Source of the DNA: CAZWUW01 sp964636895
Lineage (GTDB): Bacteria; Bacillota; Thermincolia; Thermincolales; CAZWUW01
Length of the DNA: 9,154 bases
NCBI GenBank assembly: GCA_964636895.1
Contig: CAZWUW010000100.1
Location: forward strand, 1-9,154
Direction of reading: 5' to 3'
Part shown: piece by piece, positions 5,328 through 9,154 of the stretch
Position numbering within the stretch: position 1 is the first letter of the stretch
How the letters are laid out: each line of letters begins with the position of its first letter
Notes under the pieces: generated by a model
What the model was told of the DNA's origin: nothing
The model's database searches: none
What the model saw: only the letters and a program-made list of their open reading frames with translations
Position numbers and translations under genes: made by a program

Positions 5328-6507
5328 ATGTTTCTGATTATCACTTATACCGGCCGGGAAAAAAGTGTAATGATTATCGGAGTTGGCGCCATGCTGCTGC
5401 GCTTCATAATCTGCCGGCCGTATTTTAAAGAAGTGGTCCTGATGGGTATATTTATACCTTTATGGAAACCGTAATTCTTTTTACCGCCAACTGGTCATCC
5501 AACATTATTCTATCCAAATTTTACCTGGTAGCCCTTATCTTATTCTGGTTTACGAGTATGTATATTTACTGGGGCATCAAGCAGTTTTACCGGGAAAAAG
5601 ATTTCCTGACCCAGAAAAACATAGAAAACCAGCTATTGATAAAGGAACTGCAACTGGAAAAAAACTGCATCTATCCGAAAAATTTGCCACTATCGGTCAA
5701 TTAGCGGCAGGGTTGGCTCATGAAATCCGCAACCCGCTGACCGCAGTACAGGGTTTTGTACAATTATTAAAAAACAGGCAGCTGGGAAAAAAAGAGCAGG
5801 AATATTTGCTGATTATTCACGAGGAACTGCAGCGGGTTAGCAGTTTGGTTGGCGAATTCCTGCTGCTGGCCAAACCGGCGGCGCCCCTATGCAAAAACCA
5901 TGCAGTGGCGGCAGTAGTAAAAGAAGTTGTAAACCTGATGCAAAGCGAAGCACTGCTAAAAGATGTCAGACTAGACTTAGAGATAAAGCATGAATGTATT
6001 ATTAACGCAGATAAAGAGCAAATCAAACAGGTAATCATCAATCTGCTGAAAAACGCACTGGAAGCAACGCCGGGCGGGAAAAAAATTACTATTATCGTAA
6101 CATATAATACAGAGAGCAAATTCTGCCTGATTACTATAAAAGACGAAGGGCCGGGAATCCCGGCCGCTGATTTAAAGAAAATTTTCGATCCCTTTTACAC
6201 CACTAAAGAAGATGGCACCGGTCTGGGCCTGGCAGTTTCATTTAGAATTATGGAAAATCACGGGGGTAAAATATCTGTCCAAAGCTCTTTCGACCGCGGA
6301 AGCGTGTTTACCCTTGAGCTGCCGGCAATAGAAAAATGCCGCCTGCACTATACAAAGAAAGGCCCTGGTTTTCCGGAAAGCCGCGGGTATGGCCACCCGC
6401 GAACCTTCCGCCACCCTCCGCCCATTTTGTGCAAGGCTTTGCAGCAACTGAAAATACTGCTTATTTACCGGAGTTACATGTTGCCGGAAAAAAATCTCCG
6501 AGGGTAA
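5328..6507 (+). pseudogene. sporulation-type sensor histidine kinase, frame broken twice
   Basis: Three frames each carry a piece of one kinase. The first (5328-5474) gives a short hydrophobic N-terminus starting MFLIITYTGREKSVMIIG. The second (about 5462-5704) encodes a membrane segment (LVALILFWFTSMYIYW) and a linker helix. The third (from about 5665) gives LHLSEKFATIGQLAAGLAHE and a complete core: H-box HEIRNPLTAVQGF (His codon 5719-5721), N-box NLLKNALEA, G1 DEGPGIP, F-box FDPFYTTK, G2 GTGLGLA, and the terminal strand VFTLELP ending near 6324. The ORF then runs on to 6507 over the antisense strand of the acyltransferase. Each break is a -1 shift, and the second falls on A AAA AAC at 5659-5665. 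The N-terminal sensor looks short compared with multi-pass relatives. The likely reading is a decayed gene; a programmed frameshift at the second break is possible. No response regulator is adjacent. Confidence 0.75.
5659..5665 (+). other. slippery heptamer A AAA AAC at the kinase frame break
   Basis: In the upstream frame the codons read GAA AAA AAC, so the heptamer A AAA AAC sits in the exact X XXY YYZ phase required for -1 ribosomal slippage. After the slip, translation continues AAA AAA CTG CAT into the H-box frame. AAAGGA lies 12 nt upstream, reminiscent of the stimulatory site in dnaX. A one-base loss from the seven-A run, or a base-calling error there, gives the same picture. Confidence 0.5.
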
Positions 6508-6798
6508 TTCCGTGATTTCCGCTGTTTTTGGAATTATGCGTATGGTGGCAACAGGTTCGTCAGCCACCTTAGTAAGAAATATTACGGCCCGCTGGTCATA
6601 CATATCACTTTCCGTTTTCTCCGGATAATCTGCCGGGTTAATATAACTGTATTCTTCTGCATAAACCCGGTACCGTAATTTTTGCGCCAGTATTTTGTCC
6701 TCCTGACTGTGGGCTATGCCGGTAACAAACTTCACCTCAATCCCATTTCCTTTCTCCCGCCCAAAGACAGAATCCACCTCAGAGAGGTGGATTCTCAT
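6238..6798 (-). CDS. GNAT-fold N-acyltransferase (FeeM/LuxI-like), C-terminally truncated
   Basis: The N-terminal two-thirds resemble GNAT-fold acyl-homoserine-lactone/N-acyl-amino-acid synthases: LRYRVYAEEYSYINPADYPE (about 41-60), DMYDQRAVIFL (65-75), ATIRIIP (84-90) and EGSRVAIPAAFRKT (131-144), the last at the acyl/CoA-binding strand-loop. From about residue 158 on, the frame is antisense to the conserved kinase sequence ending VFTLELP, so the natural C-terminal part is probably missing and the last 30 or so residues are fortuitous. The first ATG (6798) lies inside a plus-strand terminator hairpin and has no ribosome-binding site. An in-frame GTG at 6735, starting VKFVTGIAH, is an alternative. 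It is probably a non-functional remnant, possibly with quorum-signal or N-acyl amino acid ancestry; the acyl donor and acceptor cannot be read from sequence. Confidence 0.6.
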   Translation of the reverse strand: MRIHLSEVDSVFGREKGNGIEVKFVTGIAHSQEDKILAQKLRYRVYAEEYSYINPADYPEKTESDMYDQRAVIFLTKVADEPVATIRIIPKTAEITELPSEIFFRQHVTPVNKQYFQLLQSLAQNGRRVAEGSRVAIPAAFRKTRAFLCIVQAAFFYCRQLKGKHASAVERALDRYFTPVIFHNSK

Positions 6799-6803
6799 TT
6801 TTT
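6769..6803 (+). terminator. strong rightward intrinsic terminator
   Basis: AGAATCCACCTC (6769-6780), loop AGA and GAGGTGGATTCT (6784-6795) form a perfect 12-bp stem, followed after two bases by TTTTTT (6798-6803). On the minus strand the stem is followed only by GTCTTTGG, so the signal points rightward. It would end transcripts from the kinase side and face the leftward era operon. Confidence 0.85.
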
Positions 6804-6919
6804 GTCATTTCTTTTTGTCCGGTGCCAACCTCAATAACCAAAGGCTTCTTCGCATAATATTCACCCCTGGCTCCTAAGTATTGCGCGGTGCCCATAAAAT
6901 TATGGCCACGCCTCATCAT
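6779..6919 (-). CDS. candidate 46-aa small protein downstream of era
   Basis: The frame starts ATGATG overlapping the era TGA stop by 4 nt (6916-6919), with GGGAG 9 nt upstream, as expected for a translationally coupled gene. The product reads MMRRGHNFMGTAQYLG, then ARGEYYAKKPLVIEVGTGQK, and ends KNENPPL. The TGA falls in the loop of the terminator hairpin. I do not recognise a family, and no signal peptide or membrane segment is evident. The start context is convincing, but without homologues the frame could be fortuitous. Confidence 0.42.
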   Translation of the reverse strand: MMRRGHNFMGTAQYLGARGEYYAKKPLVIEVGTGQKEMTKNENPPL

Positions 6920-7824
6920 TGCGGATTTCTCCCGTAACCGAGTTGCCGCAGGGTTTTTTCACGGCTGCGCCAGTCTTTACTCACCTTTACATACAACTCA
7001 AGAAAAACTTTAGACCCCATCAGGTTTTCTATTTCCTGGCGCGCCTGCGCACCGATTTTACCAATCATCTGACCGGATTTGCCGACAATAATAGCTTTTT
7101 GGGAGTCCCGTTCCGTGTAAATAGTCGCCCGCACATAAACCAGGTCATTGGGCCGGGGCTTGACTTCCTCCACTTCCACCGCCACAGCATGAGGTATTTC
7201 ATCCCTGGTGAGGTGCAGCACCTGTTCCCGGATTAACTCCGCCATGATAAACCGTTCCGGTTGGTCGGTAATCATATCTTCCGGATAGTACTGCGGGCCT
7301 TCCGGCAGGTAGCGGAGGATCTCCGCCTGCAACTGCGCCAGGTTATCCCCGGTCAGGGCTGATACAGGTACAATCCCGGCAAAATCCATCAATCCCCGGT
7401 AAGCATCAATCAATGGCAGTAAATCCGGTTTGGCCACCAGGTCAATTTTATTCAAAACCAAAACAACCGGTGTCTTAGTTGCCTGCAATTGTTCAATTAT
7501 ATAGCGGTCTCCCGGTCCGGCGAGAGACTGGTCGGCTTCAGCCAAAAACAAAATTAGGTCTACTCCATGCAATGCATTTTGCGCCACCCGGACCATATAC
7601 TCACCCAACTTGTGCCTGGGCCTATGTATGCCCGGAGTATCAATAAATATAATCTGCGCGCCGGCAACGTTTAATACCGCCTGAATCTTATTGCGCGTAG
7701 TCTGCGGTTTATCCGACATGATAGCCATTTTCTCGCCCAAAAACTTATTTAGGAGAGTAGATTTACCCACATTGGGCCGGCCCACCAGGGCAACAAAGCC
7801 GGAGTGAAACTTCTCGCTGTTCAT
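6916..7824 (-). CDS. era: GTPase Era
   Basis: Era is an essential GTPase that binds the 3' end of 16S rRNA and checks 30S subunit assembly at the membrane-associated ribosome pool. The 302-aa protein shows G1 GRPNVGKS (15-22), the G2/switch region QTTRN (41-45), G3 DTPG (62-65), G4 NKID (125-128), G5 SAL (155-157) and a C-terminal KH domain with GKSGQMIGKIG (248-258). The ATG at 7824 overlaps the cdd stop in ATGA, so the two are translationally coupled. In relatives yqzL and recO follow directly; here about 1.7 kb intervenes. All G motifs are intact. Confidence 0.98.
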   Translation of the reverse strand: MNSEKFHSGFVALVGRPNVGKSTLLNKFLGEKMAIMSDKPQTTRNKIQAVLNVAGAQIIFIDTPGIHRPRHKLGEYMVRVAQNALHGVDLILFLAEADQSLAGPGDRYIIEQLQATKTPVVLVLNKIDLVAKPDLLPLIDAYRGLMDFAGIVPVSALTGDNLAQLQAEILRYLPEGPQYYPEDMITDQPERFIMAELIREQVLHLTRDEIPHAVAVEVEEVKPRPNDLVYVRATIYTERDSQKAIIVGKSGQMIGKIGAQARQEIENLMGSKVFLELYVKVSKDWRSREKTLRQLGYGRNPQ

Positions 7825-8246
7825 TCTGTCACCCTCCCCGGTAAAAACCGACCGGCAAAAGCGGCCGGCAGCAAGTCCGCAACGCTACTGATTTGGTATG
7901 CCCCCGCCCGATTGGTTTGAATAACAGGGAAATCACCAAATTCAGTCATCACCTGACGGCAGGCACCACAGGGTACACAATAATCATCGGTATCCGCAAC
8001 CACAGCCAAAGCGGTAATTTCTTTTTCCCCTTCGGACACGGCTTTAAAAATAGCGGTCCGTTCAGCGCAATTGGTCAAACCGTAAGAGGCGTTTTCCACA
8101 TTGCAGCCGGTGAATATCCGCCCGCTTTGGGTCAACAGGGCGGCGCCTACCCGAAACCGGGAATACGGGACATACGCTCGTTCCTGAGCTGCCTGCGCCC
8201 GCGCAATCAGTTCCTGAATTTGTTCATGTGATAAGTTCCGACTCAT
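7821..8246 (-). CDS. cdd: cytidine deaminase
   Basis: This enzyme deaminates cytidine and deoxycytidine to uridine and deoxyuridine in pyrimidine salvage; it is a cytosolic homotetramer. The 141-aa length is that of the short tetrameric class. Residues visible are substrate-binding NVENASYG (49-56), zinc ligands C60 (NCAER), C93 and C96 (PCGACRQ), and catalytic Glu62. The ATG at 8246 has AGGAG with 6-nt spacing. Its stop overlaps the era start by 4 nt, and 27 nt separate it from the DUF3048 gene, so the three are probably cotranscribed. Confidence 0.97.
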   Translation of the reverse strand: MSRNLSHEQIQELIARAQAAQERAYVPYSRFRVGAALLTQSGRIFTGCNVENASYGLTNCAERTAIFKAVSEGEKEITALAVVADTDDYCVPCGACRQVMTEFGDFPVIQTNRAGAYQISSVADLLPAAFAGRFLPGRVTE

Positions 8247-8273
8247 ATCAGACTCCTTTAATGTTTAAAATGC

Positions 8274-9154
8274 CTAACGCGTTACGCCAGTGCCCCTGGG
8301 TACCACTTCAATCCAGGTCTGGCCGGGATTAAGTTTAAATTCTTCCCCCTGCTCATCCATAAAAACTGTCCGAAAGCGTAGTCCGGACTTCTGCCACCCG
8401 CCTTCATAAACCTGACCGCCGGTGAACAGCAAGGCCAGCCCCGCCCCCGTCATTTTCATGGAGCGGCGTCCTTCTTGGTCGGTAATTTTAGTATTTACGA
8501 ACTGCACAATGATATTCCGGGCAGTTAATTGCTTCCCGCTGACAAGGTCATTATGTGGCCGGCCGCCGGTAAAACGCTTGTATAACTTGCTTGCCTGATC
8601 ATACTTAAAAGACACCACACTGTAACTCCGCGGAAAGTGTATCGTTGGGCCGGCCGAGCTTTGACCGCCGGCGGAGGTTTCACCCTCTTCCAGAAATTTA
8701 AAAGGAGTAATCTCCGGTTCACGGTCATAGCCTTTCCGCTCGGCTTCCCGACGAAGTTTTTCCGTATCGGTATAAAGGTTATGGGGCGCAGTTCTGCTTT
8801 TCACCCGCCAAAAAGCCCGCCGGCCGATAGCGAATTCGTCAAGGGCGGCAATCCGTTCCGTCCGGACCATCTTTTTGGCATCATCACTGCCACCGCAATA
8901 AACATAAATGGCATTATAGTCTAAAGCACGGGTAATGAAATAGGGCCGGGCGCTGCGTACCGGGCCCAATTCAGCTGTGTCTGCGTGTAAATACAACGCC
9001 ATAAACCTGGTTACTTCCCCTTCCGCCAGCATCTCATATATAATATCGGCTTTATCTAGCCCGGACTGCGGCCTGGCTGCCGGAGAGTTCTCTATCATTA
9101 CAGCCAGCGGCCGGCGTTTTAAATTTTCTTTGGGTACCATTTCACCGGTCAGCG
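8274..9154 (-). CDS. DUF3048 (YerB-like) protein, 5' end beyond window
   Basis: The visible 3' portion matches DUF3048: RRPLAVMIENSPAARPQSGL, then DKADIIYEMLAEGEVTRFMA, GPVRSARPYFI and KSRTAPHNLYT, ending with the C-terminal subdomain (GRRSMKMTGAGLALLFTGG, then FKLNPGQTWIEVVP). An ATG at 9140 could be taken as the start, but the frame is open to the window edge and reads LTGEM across it. Relatives have a Cys/Pro-Leu-Thr-Gly segment just before the RPxAVMI motif, so the ATG is internal. The missing part probably carries a lipoprotein signal peptide, as in B. subtilis YerB. Function is unknown, with an envelope role likely. It is followed closely by cdd. Confidence 0.9.
   Translation of the reverse strand, partial: LTGEMVPKENLKRRPLAVMIENSPAARPQSGLDKADIIYEMLAEGEVTRFMALYLHADTAELGPVRSARPYFITRALDYNAIYVYCGGSDDAKKMVRTERIAALDEFAIGRRAFWRVKSRTAPHNLYTDTEKLRREAERKGYDREPEITPFKFLEEGETSAGGQSSAGPTIHFPRSYSVVSFKYDQASKLYKRFTGGRPHNDLVSGKQLTARNIIVQFVNTKITDQEGRRSMKMTGAGLALLFTGGQVYEGGWQKSGLRFRTVFMDEQGEEFKLNPGQTWIEVVPRGTGVTR

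Noticed and set aside
5713..6507. Kinase core as an independent gene starting at TTG 5713
   Set aside because: The TTG is inside the conserved H-box region (GLAHEIRNP) and has no suitable ribosome-binding site; the preceding residues of the same frame are also conserved kinase sequence.
6805..6855. 16-aa ORF (starts MRRSLWLLRLAPD) on the minus strand upstream of the acyltransferase
   Set aside because: It has a reasonable GGGGTGA upstream, but it is very short, lies wholly within the 46-codon ORF in another frame, and has no recognisable features.
9138..9140. ATG at 9140 as the start of the DUF3048 gene
   Set aside because: The frame is open upstream to the window edge and reads a Leu-Thr-Gly segment typical of the interior of this family.
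1..9154. Long plus-strand and alternate-frame ORFs inside glyS, glyQ, era, cdd and DUF3048
   Set aside because: They lie antisense or out of frame to strongly conserved genes and encode no recognisable motifs.
1..9154. CRISPR arrays, tRNA/rRNA genes, insertion-sequence ends
   Set aside because: No regularly spaced repeats, cloverleaf sequences or paired terminal repeats with a transposase were seen.

Overview
The window suggests a low-to-middle-GC spore-forming Gram-positive bacterium, most likely a Peptococcaceae/Desulfotomaculum-like member of the Clostridia. Three things point there. The leftward gene order DUF3048 - cdd - era - yqzL - recO - DUF4342 - glyQ - glyS - ccpN matches the Bacillus/Clostridium housekeeping block (cdd-era-yqzL-recO-glyQ-glyS-ccpN). 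A glycine T-box leader precedes glyQ. The one sensor kinase resembles sporulation-type kinases. No mobile element, CRISPR array, tRNA or rRNA was recognised.

Layout from right to left, the main direction of transcription. A DUF3048 (YerB-like) gene runs off the right edge. Next is cdd (cytidine salvage), which overlaps era (ribosome-assembly GTPase) by ATGA. A candidate 46-codon ORF overlaps the era stop. At the far side of the island lie yqzL (a 41-aa gene easily missed), recO (recombination mediator) and a UBA-like/DUF4342 gene. A separate promoter and complete T-box leader then control glyQ-glyS, the two subunits of bacterial-type glycyl-tRNA synthetase, which overlap by 8 nt. After a 204-nt AT-rich gap comes the start of a CcpN-type regulator, cut by the left edge.

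The unusual part is about 5.19-6.81 kb, an island splitting the normally adjacent era and yqzL-recO. It holds a rightward sensor histidine kinase with an intact catalytic core but two reading-frame breaks. The second break sits exactly on an A AAA AAC slippery heptamer. It also holds a leftward GNAT-fold (FeeM/LuxI-like) acyltransferase that lacks its C-terminal part. The two ORFs run into each other antisense by 270 nt. A rightward promoter and a strong rightward terminator bracket this unit, and a perfect 11-bp inverted repeat lies just upstream of the promoter. The simplest reading is a decayed insertion; programmed frameshifting is possible but unproven.

Other points of interest are two exact matches to the CcpN operator consensus, as I remember it, flanking the ccpN promoter region, and small ORFs between yqzL and recO and after era.
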